Below, in pieces: positions 25,532 to 34,103 of a stretch of 64,000 nucleotides of DNA; the stretch's first letter is position 1; the number at the start of each line of letters is the position of its first letter. Location: NCBI RefSeq assembly GCF_004745825.1, contig NZ_SRLA01000003.1:806001-870000 (forward strand), in the 5' to 3' direction. A model generated the notes under the pieces. That model ran no database searches. It worked only from the letters and a program-made list of their open reading frames with translations, and was not told where the DNA came from. The stretch is from Hymenobacter fodinae (GTDB lineage Bacteria > Bacteroidota > Bacteroidia > Cytophagales > Hymenobacteraceae). The position numbers were made by a program, and so were the translations under genes.

Positions 25532-26803
25532 ATGGAACAAGACACTCTCACCTCTGCCCCCACGGTGCGGCTGGAAAACGTGGAACGGGCGGCGCGCACG
25601 CTGGACGGCGTTATTTACAAAACGCTGCTGCAGCACAACCTAGGCCTATCGGAGGCTTATGGGGCGCAGGTGTACCTGAAGCGCGAGGACCTGCAAGTGG
25701 TGCGTTCCTATAAAATTCGGGGGGCGTATAACAAGATTGCCGGCCTGAGTCGGGAGCAATCGGGACGAGACGTGGTGTGCGCAAGCGCGGGTAACCACGC
25801 GCAGGGAGTGGCCTACGCCTGCCAGCTCCTGGGGCTGCGGGGTCACATTTTCATGCCCGCCCACACCCCGGCGCAGAAGGTAAATAAGGTGCGATTATTC
25901 GGGAAAGACCAGGTAGAAGTTGTCCTGACCGGGGCCACCTTCGATGATACCTACCAGGCCGCGAAGGACTTCTGCGACCAGCGCGGCAGCACCTTCGTGC
26001 ACCCTTTTGATGACCTGGCCATTGTGGAAGGACAAGCCACCGTAGGCCTAGAGATTCTGCGCGATGCCCCTAGCTCCATTGACTTTTGCTTTATGCCCAT
26101 CGGGGGCGGAGGCCTCGCCTCGGGCGTCAGCAGCGTATTTCGGCAGCTGAGTCCGCACACCAAGCTAGTTGGGGTGCAGCCGCTGGGGGCTCCTTCCATG
26201 CAGCGCGCTATGCAGACGGGCCTACGCCAACCCCTGGAGCACATCGAGAGCTTCGTGGATGGCGCCGCCGTGAAGTGCCCCGGCGAGTTGACGTTTGAGC
26301 TATGCCGAGAGCTATTGGATGAGGTGGCCCTGGTACCGGAAGGCCAGGTGTGCGAAGATCTGCTGAAGATGTACAACGAGGAAGGCATTGTGCTGGAGCC
26401 AGCGGGCACGCTTAGCGTGTCGGTCCTGCACCAGTACGCCGACCAGATCCGGGGCAAAACGGTGGTGTGCGTGCTCAGCGGCTCCAACAACGACATCACC
26501 CGCATGGAGGATATCAAGGAGCGGGCCATGCGCCACCAGGGCCGCAAGCACTACTTCCTGGTCACCTTCAACCAGAAGCCCGGCGCCCTGCGCCGCTTCG
26601 TCAACCACGTCCTACGCGAGGGTGACGACATAATCCAGTTCCAATACATCAAGAAGAACAACAAGGAAAAAGGCCCCGTCTTCATCGGCCTGGAAGTCCA
26701 GCGCCCCCATGATATCGAAGGCATCCAACTCCGTATGGCCGCCGAAGGCTTCGGCTATGAATACCTCAACGGCAAGCAGGATTTCCTGAGTTTACTGGTG
26801 TAG
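25532..26803 (+). CDS. ilvA: Threonine dehydratase (biosynthetic threonine deaminase)
   Basis: PLP enzyme converting threonine to 2-oxobutyrate, entry to isoleucine. 423 aa from ATG 25532 (MEQDTLTSAP); the in-frame start at 25499 lies in the repeat tail. PLP lysine in VVRSYKIRGAYNKI (about residue 60), the PLP-phosphate Gly loop PIGGGGLASG, and C-terminal single ACT-like regulatory domain (about 335-423, KHYFLVTFNQKPGALRRFVNHVL). One regulatory domain, compared with two in E. coli IlvA (514 aa), so allosteric control may be simpler. Confidence 0.93.
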   Translation: MEQDTLTSAPTVRLENVERAARTLDGVIYKTLLQHNLGLSEAYGAQVYLKREDLQVVRSYKIRGAYNKIAGLSREQSGRDVVCASAGNHAQGVAYACQLLGLRGHIFMPAHTPAQKVNKVRLFGKDQVEVVLTGATFDDTYQAAKDFCDQRGSTFVHPFDDLAIVEGQATVGLEILRDAPSSIDFCFMPIGGGGLASGVSSVFRQLSPHTKLVGVQPLGAPSMQRAMQTGLRQPLEHIESFVDGAAVKCPGELTFELCRELLDEVALVPEGQVCEDLLKMYNEEGIVLEPAGTLSVSVLHQYADQIRGKTVVCVLSGSNNDITRMEDIKERAMRHQGRKHYFLVTFNQKPGALRRFVNHVLREGDDIIQFQYIKKNNKEKGPVFIGLEVQRPHDIEGIQLRMAAEGFGYEYLNGKQDFLSLLV

Positions 26804-26820
26804 TAGAGCTATCAGAACGA

Positions 26821-27064
26821 AGCTCCCCTCCTCAGATGAGGAGGGGTTGGGGGTGGTTGACGAGGCCTAGAACGTCACTACTGAACAGGTACCCAAGAAT
26901 GTCATGCTGAGCTTGTCGAAGCATCTCTACCTCTGGCTAATCAACTGGCCTAGCACAGCAATGAAGCGGTAGAGATGCTTCGACAAGCTCAGCATGACGG
27001 TCTTTCTGTAATTGTTCAACGAGTGGTCAACCACCCCCAGCCCCTCCTCATCTGAGGAGGGGAG
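26821..27064. repeat. Composite repeat: family A element nested between two family C arms
   Basis: Outer arms: AGCTCCCCTCCTCAGATGAG...GGGGGTGGTTGAC (26821-26861) and its inverse GTCAACCACCCCCAGCCCCT...GAGGGGAG (27026-27064). Each arm is itself a small palindrome (CCTCCTCAGATGAGGAGG). Inside them a complete family A hairpin runs from GTCATGCTGAGC (26901) to GCTCAGCATGAC (26998). The composite separates ilvA from the leuA promoter. Confidence 0.85.
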
Positions 27065-27152
27065 TGCTGTTCTTCACTGCGTTAGCCATTGTATTTTATC
27101 AAAATACTATCATCTCACTATCAGGTATTTATAAATAATAAATCAACTTTTT

Positions 27153-27211
27153 GAAATAGTAGGCGTGCCGAGAAACTGTTTTCAAACGCACGCCTTGGCC
27201 ATGTACTTGCG
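27153..27211 (+). promoter_or_regulatory. leuA promoter with element shared with the ilv promoter
   Basis: GAAATAGTA (27153-27161), TTTT (27179-27182) and ATGTACTTGCG (27201-27211) have the same mutual distances as the ilv copy (26 and 25 bases). The start codon is 34 bases past the -7 box, so there is no room for a leader peptide. Upstream, GTATTTT-ATC-AAAATAC (27091-27107) is a perfect short palindrome in an AT-rich stretch. Confidence 0.7.
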
Positions 27212-27244
27212 GGCAGCAACTTTCGCTGACTGAACCCTAGAAAC

Positions 27245-28411
27245 ATGGCAACTCAGAAAATCCACATCTTCGACACGACCCTGCGCGACGGGGAACAGGT
27301 GCCGGGCTGCAAGCTGAACCGGGACGAGAAATTGCTGATTGCCCGACAGCTAGAGCTACTCGGCGTCGACGTGATTGAGGCGGGTTTTCCGGTGTCGAGC
27401 CCCGGCGACTTTGCGGCGGTGGCAGCCATTGCGGCCCAGACGCACTACGCTACGGTCTGCGGACTTTCGCGGGCCGTGGAGAATGACATTATTACGGCCG
27501 CCGAGGCCCTGAAATCGGCCAAGTACCCGCGCATTCACACCGGTATTGGCACCTCCGATTCGCACATCAAGTTCAAGCTCTGTACTACCCCCGAGAAAGT
27601 GTTGGAACGGGCCGTGGCGGCGGTGAAGCTGGCCAAGTCCTTCGTGGAAGACGTAGAGTTTTACGCCGAGGACGCGGGGCGCACGGATAACGAGTTTCTG
27701 GCCCGAGTCTGCGAGGCCGCCATTCGTGCCGGTGCTACCGTGCTGAATATTCCCGACACCACCGGCTACTGCCTGCCCAGCGAGTACGGGGCCAAGATTA
27801 AGTACCTGGCGGATAACGTGCGTGGTATTGAGCACGTGCGCCTCTCTACTCACTGCCACAACGATTTGGGTATGGCTACGGCCAACTCCATTGCCGGCGT
27901 GCTCAACGGTGCCCAGCAGGTAGAGTGCACCATCAATGGCGTAGGCGAGCGGGCCGGCAATACGGCCTTGGAAGAAGCCGTGATGGTGCTGCGCCAGCAC
28001 CCCTACCTCAACTTCGAGACGGGCATCAACACCAAGCTGCTCGCCGAAACCTCAGCTATGGTGTCGCACCTGATGAGCATGCCAGTGCAGCCCAATAAGG
28101 CCATTGTGGGCGCCAACGCGTTTTCGCACTCCAGCGGCATTCACCAGGATGGCGTTATCAAGCACCGCGAAACCTACGAAATCATTGACCCGCGCGAAGT
28201 AGGCATGCCCGATTCGGCCATTGTGCTGACCGCCCGCTCCGGCCGCGCGGCCCTGGCCTACCGCCTCCAAAAAATCGGCTACGACTTCGACCGTACTGCT
28301 CTCAACAAGGCCTACGCCTCTTTCCTTGTCCTCGCCGACCGCCAGAAAGAAGTGGTTGACGAGGACTTGCACGTTATGGTGGAGCAGGAGCAGCTCGTTA
28401 CCGTCAGCTAA
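27245..28411 (+). CDS. leuA: 2-Isopropylmalate synthase, short form without regulatory domain
   Basis: Condenses acetyl-CoA with 2-oxoisovalerate, first committed step to leucine. 388 aa. TIM-barrel catalytic domain begins IFDTTLRDGEQVPGCKLN with the metal-binding Asp, and has STHCHNDLGMATANS (metal-binding HxH) and NGVGERAGNTALEE; the subdomains end with AFSHSSGIHQDGV and the C-terminal helices. E. coli LeuA has 523 aa; the C-terminal leucine-sensing LeuA dimer domain is absent here and the reading frame ends cleanly. Homocitrate synthase is a formal alternative but the leuCDB neighbours argue against it. Confidence 0.92.
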   Translation: MATQKIHIFDTTLRDGEQVPGCKLNRDEKLLIARQLELLGVDVIEAGFPVSSPGDFAAVAAIAAQTHYATVCGLSRAVENDIITAAEALKSAKYPRIHTGIGTSDSHIKFKLCTTPEKVLERAVAAVKLAKSFVEDVEFYAEDAGRTDNEFLARVCEAAIRAGATVLNIPDTTGYCLPSEYGAKIKYLADNVRGIEHVRLSTHCHNDLGMATANSIAGVLNGAQQVECTINGVGERAGNTALEEAVMVLRQHPYLNFETGINTKLLAETSAMVSHLMSMPVQPNKAIVGANAFSHSSGIHQDGVIKHRETYEIIDPREVGMPDSAIVLTARSGRAALAYRLQKIGYDFDRTALNKAYASFLVLADRQKEVVDEDLHVMVEQEQLVTVS

Positions 28412-28426
28412 GTATCACCTCTCGAG

Positions 28427-28464
28427 AGACCGTCACGCGTAGCACCGCCTACGCCTGACGGTCT
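28427..28464 (+). terminator. Hairpin in the leuA-leuC gap, possibly an attenuating terminator
   Basis: AGACCGTCACGCGTAGC and GCCTACGCCTGACGGTCT pair with one mismatch and one bulge across ACC. The tail is GCTTTATT, a weak U tract, so it may only pause or stabilise RNA inside the operon. Confidence 0.5.
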
Positions 28465-28496
28465 GCTTTATTCTAACCCGCCCCCACCCCTCTCTC

Positions 28497-29891
28497 ATGG
28501 CTAAGACCTTATTTGATAAAATTTGGGACGCGCACGTGGTGCGCGAAGTAGCCGGTGGCCTCACGGTGTTTTACATCGACCGCCACCTGATTCACGAAGT
28601 AACCAGCCCTCAGGCGTTTGACGAGCTAACGGCCCGTGGGCTCACGCTACGCCGCCCGGAGCAGATAGTAGCTACCGCCGACCACAACGTGCCCACGCGC
28701 CACCAGGACCAGCCAATTCAAGACCCGCTGTCACGCTCCCAGGTGGATAAGCTCACCGAGAACTGCGCCAAGTTTGGCGTGGAGCTGTATGGCCTAGGCC
28801 ACCAGTACCAGGGCATTGTGCACGTAATTGGGCCGGAACTGGGCATCACGCAGCCCGGCCTGACCATGGTGTGCGGCGACAGCCACACCTCTACCCACGG
28901 CGCGTTTGGGACTATTGCCTTCGGCATTGGCACCAGCCAGGTTACGCAGGTAATGGCCTCGCAGTGCCTGCTGCTCGACAAGCCCAAGCGCATGCGCATT
29001 ACCCTGGATGGTGACCTGCGGCCCGGCGTGACGGCCAAGGATTTAATTCTGTACGTGATTTCCCAGCTGGGCACTGGTGGCGCCACGGGTTACTTTGTGG
29101 AGTACGCCGGCAGTGCCATTCGGGGCCTGAGCATGGAAGGCCGCATGACGGTCTGCAATATGAGCATTGAAATGGGTGCCCGCGGCGGCCTCATTGCCCC
29201 CGATGCTACCACGTTCGAGTACGTGAAAGACCGCCGGTTTGCGCCCCAGGGCGAGAACTGGGACCGGGCCGTGGCTTACTGGCAGACCCTGTACTCGGAC
29301 GAAGACGCCGTATTTGATGCGGAGCTGCAGTTCGATGCTTCGGCCATTCAGCCCATGATTACCTACGGCACCAACCCCGGCATGGGCATTCCGCTCTCGG
29401 CCAGCATTCCGGTGCTCAATGGGGGTAGCGAGGCTACCAGCTTCGACAAGTCGTTACGCTACATGGGTTTTCAGCCGGGCGAGTCGCTTCTGGGCAAGGA
29501 AATCAACTACGTGTTCATCGGCAGCTGCACCAACTCACGCATTGAGGATTTGCGCACGGTAGCGGCCTACGTGCGAGGCAAGCAGAAAGCAGCCCACGTA
29601 GAGGCCATCATCGTGCCCGGCTCGAAGCAAGTAGAGCAGCAAGCCATTGCCGAAGGCCTCGACAAGGTGCTGGCCGAAGCTGGCTTTGAGCTGCGCGAAC
29701 CAGGCTGCAGCGCCTGCCTGGCCATGAACGACGACAAGATTCCGGCCGGCGCCTACTGCGTTTCCACCTCCAACCGCAACTTCGAAGGCCGCCAGGGCCC
29801 AGGCGCCCGCACCCTACTCGCCAGCCCGCTGGTAGCGGCTATTACGGCGGTAGAAGGCCGCTTAGTAGACATCACCCAGTATTTGAACTAG
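28497..29891 (+). CDS. leuC: 3-Isopropylmalate dehydratase large subunit
   Basis: Aconitase-family subunit that isomerises 2- to 3-isopropylmalate with LeuD. 464 aa, usual length. The [4Fe-4S] cysteines are in FIGSCTNSRIEDL and REPGCSACLAMNDDKIP; substrate-side motifs are MVCGDSHTSTHGAFGTIAFGIGTSQV and ADHNVPTRHQD. The N-terminus MAKTLFDKIWDAHVV is typical of LeuC. LeuD follows beyond a family C repeat. Confidence 0.95.
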   Translation: MAKTLFDKIWDAHVVREVAGGLTVFYIDRHLIHEVTSPQAFDELTARGLTLRRPEQIVATADHNVPTRHQDQPIQDPLSRSQVDKLTENCAKFGVELYGLGHQYQGIVHVIGPELGITQPGLTMVCGDSHTSTHGAFGTIAFGIGTSQVTQVMASQCLLLDKPKRMRITLDGDLRPGVTAKDLILYVISQLGTGGATGYFVEYAGSAIRGLSMEGRMTVCNMSIEMGARGGLIAPDATTFEYVKDRRFAPQGENWDRAVAYWQTLYSDEDAVFDAELQFDASAIQPMITYGTNPGMGIPLSASIPVLNGGSEATSFDKSLRYMGFQPGESLLGKEINYVFIGSCTNSRIEDLRTVAAYVRGKQKAAHVEAIIVPGSKQVEQQAIAEGLDKVLAEAGFELREPGCSACLAMNDDKIPAGAYCVSTSNRNFEGRQGPGARTLLASPLVAAITAVEGRLVDITQYLN

Positions 29892-29902
29892 TAGTGGAAC
29901 CT

Positions 29903-30028
29903 AGCTCCCCTCCTCAGATGAGGAGGGGCTGGGGGTGGTTGACCAATCGTTGAACAGTAGGCTAGTTTATAGAACCGTTCTAGGCCAATTAACCACCCCC
30001 AACCCCTCCTCATCTTAGGAGGGGAGCT
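29903..30028. repeat. Family C repeat pair in the leuC-leuD gap
   Basis: AGCTCCCCTCCTCAGATGAG...GGGGGTGGTTGACC at the left and TTAACCACCCCCAACCCCTC...AGGAGGGGAGCT at the right form the outer arms. The spacer is 43 bases, contains TTCTAGGCC, and has no nested family A element, unlike the copies at 26821 and 37538. Confidence 0.85.
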
Positions 30029-30059
30029 AGTACAAGCCTCTTAAATTTTCCCCACCCCC

Positions 30060-30659
30060 ATGGAAAAATTCCAGACGCTACGCTCCGGCGTAGTGCCGCT
30101 TCCGATAGAAAATGTGGACACGGACCAGATCATTCCGGCGCGCTTTCTGAAGGCGACGACTCGTGAAGGATTTGGTGCGAATCTCTTTGCCGACTGGCGC
30201 TACACTGCCGACGGGCAGCATAAGTCGGACTTCGTGCTTAATGACGCCCGCTACCAAGGACACCAGATTCTGCTGGCTGGCAAAAACTTCGGATGTGGCT
30301 CCAGTCGGGAACACGCCGCCTGGGCCTTGTATGACGCCGGATTCCGGGTGGTCATCAGCAGCTACTTCGCCGATATTTTCCGGGGCAATGCGCTGAACAC
30401 GGGACTGCTGCCCCTGCAGGTTTCGGATGAGGTGCTGCAAGGTCTGTTTGAGGTGGTAGCCCAAGACTCACAGACCGCCTTGACGGTGGATTTGCAGGCG
30501 CAAACCCTGACAGTACCCGGCTGGAACGAGGTGATTCACTTCGAGCTGGACCCTTACAAAAAAGAGTGCCTGATCAACGGGTACGACGACATCGATTTTC
30601 TCATTAGCCAGGAGGCGGCCATCACGGCTTTTGAACAGCAACGGTCATGGGTATTTTAA
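30060..30659 (+). CDS. leuD: 3-Isopropylmalate dehydratase small subunit
   Basis: Partner of LeuC carrying the substrate-recognition swivel domain. 199 aa. It starts MEKFQTLRSGVVPLPIENVDTD and has DQIIPARFLK and NFGCGSSREHAAWAL, both diagnostic. Its last 13 bases overlap the start of leuB (30647), so these two are translated together. Confidence 0.95.
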   Translation: MEKFQTLRSGVVPLPIENVDTDQIIPARFLKATTREGFGANLFADWRYTADGQHKSDFVLNDARYQGHQILLAGKNFGCGSSREHAAWALYDAGFRVVISSYFADIFRGNALNTGLLPLQVSDEVLQGLFEVVAQDSQTALTVDLQAQTLTVPGWNEVIHFELDPYKKECLINGYDDIDFLISQEAAITAFEQQRSWVF

Positions 30660-31771
30660 GCAAACGCATTGTAGTGTTGCCGGGCGACGGCATTGGTCCG
30701 GAAGTGTGTAGCGAGGCCGTGCGTGTACTGCGGGCTGTATCCAGCCGCTTCGGGCACGAGTTCGAGTTTGATTACCAACTGATGGGGGCCTGCGCCATTG
30801 ACGCCACCGGCTCGCCCCTACCCGACGCTACCCTCGAAGCCTGTCGCCGCGCCGACGCCGTGTTGCTCGGCGCCATTGGCGACCCCAAGTACGACAACGA
30901 CCCCACGGCCAAAGTGCGCCCCGAGCAGGGGTTGCTAGGCCTGCGCAAGGCCCTAGGCCTGTACGCCAACATCCGCCCCATCACGGCCTACGATCAGCTA
31001 CTGGAACACTCCCCACTGAAAGCCGAGCGCATTCAGGGTACCGATATTCTGATTTTCCGGGAGCTGACCGGCGGCATCTACTTCGGCGAGAAGGGCCGCA
31101 GTGAGGACCGCACCTGGGCTTACGACCACTGCACCTACTCGCGGGATGAAATCCTGCGCATTGCGCACCGCGCCTTCAAGGCTGCCGAAACGCGCCGCCA
31201 CCAGCTCACGCTGGTGGATAAGGCCAACGTGCTAGAAACTTCCCGCCTGTGGCGCGAGACGGTGCAGAGCATTGCGCCCGAATACCCCAGCGTAGCCCTC
31301 GATTACCTGTTCGTAGATAACGCGGCCATGCAGATCATCCTCAATCCGAAGCAGTTCGACGTTATCCTGACCGAGAATATGTTCGGGGACATTATTTCCG
31401 ATGAGGCCTCGGTTATTGCGGGCTCCCTAGGCCTGTTGCCATCGGCATCGGTAGGTGATGGTGCGGCGCTGTTTGAACCCATCCACGGCTCCTACCCCCA
31501 GGCCAAAGGCAAAGGCATTGCTAACCCCATTGCCACCATCCTCTCGGCCGCCCTGCTCCTCGACCACTTCAATCTGCAAGAGGAAGCCGACTGCGTGCGC
31601 GACGCTGTGCAGCACGCCCTCGACCAGGGTGTGGTAACGCCAGAGCTGAACCCTAGCACCCTCTACACCACCGAGCAGGTGGGCAACTTCATTGCCTACA
31701 GCGTGCTCGACATTGCCGATTGTGAGGTACACCGCAATAACATCAAGCTCGGTATGAGCACGATTATCTAA
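30647..31771 (+). CDS. leuB: 3-Isopropylmalate dehydrogenase
   Basis: NAD-dependent oxidative decarboxylase giving 2-oxoisocaproate. 374 aa. LPGDGIGPEV at the N-terminus, the ELTGGIYFGEKG segment with the substrate arginines before it, VDKANVLETSRLW, and NMFGDIISDEASVIAGSLGLLPSAS with the metal-binding Asp. The last gene of the block; it is followed by a GC-rich 41-bp inverted repeat. Confidence 0.95.
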   Translation: MGILSKRIVVLPGDGIGPEVCSEAVRVLRAVSSRFGHEFEFDYQLMGACAIDATGSPLPDATLEACRRADAVLLGAIGDPKYDNDPTAKVRPEQGLLGLRKALGLYANIRPITAYDQLLEHSPLKAERIQGTDILIFRELTGGIYFGEKGRSEDRTWAYDHCTYSRDEILRIAHRAFKAAETRRHQLTLVDKANVLETSRLWRETVQSIAPEYPSVALDYLFVDNAAMQIILNPKQFDVILTENMFGDIISDEASVIAGSLGLLPSASVGDGAALFEPIHGSYPQAKGKGIANPIATILSAALLLDHFNLQEEADCVRDAVQHALDQGVVTPELNPSTLYTTEQVGNFIAYSVLDIADCEVHRNNIKLGMSTII

Positions 31772-31846
31772 AACGACCCAGGGGTGGGTTTGTAAAGTCC
31801 GGGTGTCAGGCAGGGGTGTCTGGCGCTCGGGCTTTTTTATTTGGCT

Positions 31847-31953
31847 GTGGACCCCACCCCCGGCCCCTCCCCTCCGGGAGAGGGGTGCCAGACATCAGCT
31901 AACTCCAGAACGCACCCCTCTCCCGGAGGGGAGGGGCCGGGGGTGGGGTCCAC
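31847..31953. repeat. Perfect 41-bp inverted repeat, GC-rich (family D)
   Basis: Arms 31847-31887 (GTGGACCCCACCCCCGGCCC...) and 31913-31953 (...GGGCCGGGGGTGGGGTCCAC) are exact reverse complements, spacer 25 bases. Inside each arm CCCCTCCCCTCCGGGAGAGGGG is a smaller palindrome, as in family C. It ends the leu block; the remaining spacer to 32073 shows nothing else. Confidence 0.9.
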
Positions 31954-32073
31954 GTTGCTCTTCTCCCGCTTCACCCCGCTCCTACAGCGCTTCGCCCTGA
32001 TTTTGCTACCACCGGCGACGGGCTTTTCGGATGTTTGATTCAGTTATCCGCTACTTCAAACCTCCCTACCGCC

Positions 32074-33024
32074 ATGACCAGCCTTCGCCTCCGTTTGCAC
32101 TTCCTGTTAGTCGCCTGCCTGCTGCTCCTGACTGGCCTAGGCCAGTCGTGGGGCCAAACGAAACCGACTACCCTTCGCAACGGGGCTACTACCCTGCTGA
32201 CTTCTGACTCAGTGCAGCTATTTGTGCAGGTGGCGGGCAAGGGCACGCCCTGCGTGTTTGTGCACGGCGGGCCGGGGGCGGGCAGCTACTCGTTTGAGAA
32301 GCTGGGCGGCAACCGGCTGGAAGATGGGCTGCAGATGATTTACCTCGACCAACGGGGTAGCGGCCGCTCAAGCAGCTCTCCGCGCAAAGACTACGCTATG
32401 GCCCGCGTGGTGCAGGACCTGGAGGAATTGCGTCAGCACTTAGGCCTGCAGAAGTGGGTGGTGATGGCGCACTCGTTCGGTGGCACTATTGCCACGGCCT
32501 ACGCCGCCAAATACCCTGAGCGCGTGCAGGGCCTGGTGCTGGTGAACAGCGTGCTCAACCCCTTGGCCGGCCTGGATGCCATGCTGCAGTACGGTACTTC
32601 CCTGCTACCCACCGCTGAGCAACCCAACCCTAGCATTCCTATGATGCAGCGTTTTGGTATGGTGATGGGCGCGCTCCAGCAGAAGAAACTGGCCTACCAG
32701 CTGCAGTACTCTACCGATTCCCTGGCCGCCCGTACCAGCCGCGTAACCCGCGCCGTGCCCACCAACCAAGACTTTGCCACCCAAGTATTCAGCGGCCGCC
32801 TGCCCGACTATGGCCAGGATTACGCCCCCGCCACCGCTAAACTATCCATGCCCGCACTCATCATCCTGGGCCAGGACGACCGCACCACGGGCACCACGCC
32901 GCAATCATTTCGGTTCCGGAAACAGCAGGTGGTTACGCTACCCGGCAAGCACTATTCGTTTCTGGAGCAGCCCACGCAGTTTCGGCAGGCGGTGGTTAGC
33001 TTCGTGCAGAAACTCCCCCGCTAA
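32074..33024 (+). CDS. Secreted alpha/beta hydrolase (prolyl aminopeptidase-like)
   Basis: 316 aa from ATG 32074, which starts a signal peptide (MTSLRLRLHFLLVACLLLLTGLGQSWGQ). Oxyanion motif FVHGGPGAGSYSFE and the nucleophile elbow VMAHSFGGTIA are those of the proline iminopeptidase branch; the acid is probably in ILGQDDRTTG and the His in PGKHYSFLEQP. The substrate is not determined by sequence; haloalkane dehalogenase-type or esterase activity is possible. A histidine kinase gene starts 9 bases after the stop. Confidence 0.85.
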   Translation: MTSLRLRLHFLLVACLLLLTGLGQSWGQTKPTTLRNGATTLLTSDSVQLFVQVAGKGTPCVFVHGGPGAGSYSFEKLGGNRLEDGLQMIYLDQRGSGRSSSSPRKDYAMARVVQDLEELRQHLGLQKWVVMAHSFGGTIATAYAAKYPERVQGLVLVNSVLNPLAGLDAMLQYGTSLLPTAEQPNPSIPMMQRFGMVMGALQQKKLAYQLQYSTDSLAARTSRVTRAVPTNQDFATQVFSGRLPDYGQDYAPATAKLSMPALIILGQDDRTTGTTPQSFRFRKQQVVTLPGKHYSFLEQPTQFRQAVVSFVQKLPR

Positions 33025-33033
33025 CTCCTGCGC

Positions 33034-34086
33034 ATGGCCCAACCCGCTGCCCCAACGCCCCAACACCCGCTCAACGACCGGCGCTTTGTGCTGATTGGCA
33101 TCCCGGTGCTGGCCCTGCTGGTGCTCATTCCGCGCGGACTGCTGCACGCCCGGTCCTGGCAGGAAGTAGTAGTGGCCTGGCTGATTTCGCTGGTGTTTAC
33201 TACCTGCTTTTGGCTGTCGGGCCGGGCGCTGTGGCTAGGCCTATTCCGCCGGATGCCGCGGGTGGAGCAAACCGCCCGGCGCCTGTGGTGGCTGGCCGGT
33301 ACCAACACGCTCACGGCCATGCTGGTTACGCTGGGCCTGGGCAACGTGGCCGCCTGGGCCCAGGGCGGGCACCTTGATGCCGCTACGTTTTGGGTTGAGT
33401 TCGGCCTGAACATGGTACCGACGGTGGTAGTGCAGCTCATCTACGAAAGCCGCCACTTCTTCCAGCAGTGGACCGAGAACGTGCGCCGCGCTGAGCAACT
33501 CCAAAGCGCCGGGGTCCAGAGTCAGCTCGAGGCCCTGCAGAGCCAGCTCGACCCGCACTTCCTCTTCAACTCCCTCAACACCCTTTCGGCCCTCATCGAG
33601 CCCGAAAACGAGCCCGCCCAGCAGTTTGTGGAGCAGCTCTCCGACGTGTACCGCTACGTGCTGCTGGCCCGCGACCGGACCACCGTCCCACTCAGCGAGG
33701 AGCTAGCCTTCGTGGATACCTACCTGGCCCTGCACAAAGTCCGCTTCCGCGACAACCTGCGCGTTACCCAGCACATTCCGCCCGCGGCCCTAGGCCAGTC
33801 GGTGGCGCCGCTCAGCGTGCAGCTGCTAGTAGAAAACGCCCTGAAGCACAACGTAGCCTCGCGGGAGCACCCCCTGGAGCTGCGCCTCACCGCCGACCTG
33901 ACCGCCGGCTGCTTCTTAGTAGAAAACACCCTGCGCCCCCGCACCGCCGGCCTCGCGCCCGGCACCGGGACTGGCCTACGCAACGTGCAGCACCGCTACG
34001 AGCTGCTACGGGCGCCTAGGCCAGTGAAGGTAAGTGCCACCGATGGCTGGTTTCGGGTGTGCCTGCCGCTGCTGGCGGCGCGGTAA
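33034..34086 (+). CDS. LytS-type sensor histidine kinase
   Basis: 350 aa. Four membrane helices at about 19-34, 47-65, 88-108 and 118-136, no extracellular sensor domain, then the His_kinase domain with QLDPHFLFNSLNTLSALIEPEN (phospho-acceptor H175) and a degenerate HATPase with LVENALKHNVAS (N-box) and GTGTGLRNVQHRYELL (G-box). It partners a LytTR response regulator 550 bases downstream (34635), with a DoxX-like gene in between. Starts 9 bases after the hydrolase. Confidence 0.9.
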   Translation: MAQPAAPTPQHPLNDRRFVLIGIPVLALLVLIPRGLLHARSWQEVVVAWLISLVFTTCFWLSGRALWLGLFRRMPRVEQTARRLWWLAGTNTLTAMLVTLGLGNVAAWAQGGHLDAATFWVEFGLNMVPTVVVQLIYESRHFFQQWTENVRRAEQLQSAGVQSQLEALQSQLDPHFLFNSLNTLSALIEPENEPAQQFVEQLSDVYRYVLLARDRTTVPLSEELAFVDTYLALHKVRFRDNLRVTQHIPPAALGQSVAPLSVQLLVENALKHNVASREHPLELRLTADLTAGCFLVENTLRPRTAGLAPGTGTGLRNVQHRYELLRAPRPVKVSATDGWFRVCLPLLAAR

Positions 34087-34103
34087 TTTCCTTTCTACAC
34101 TTT

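Noticed and set aside
27091..27244. Possible leader peptide or attenuator before leuA
   Set aside because: Only 34 bases separate the -7 box from the leuA start and no Leu-rich frame or terminator hairpin fits there.
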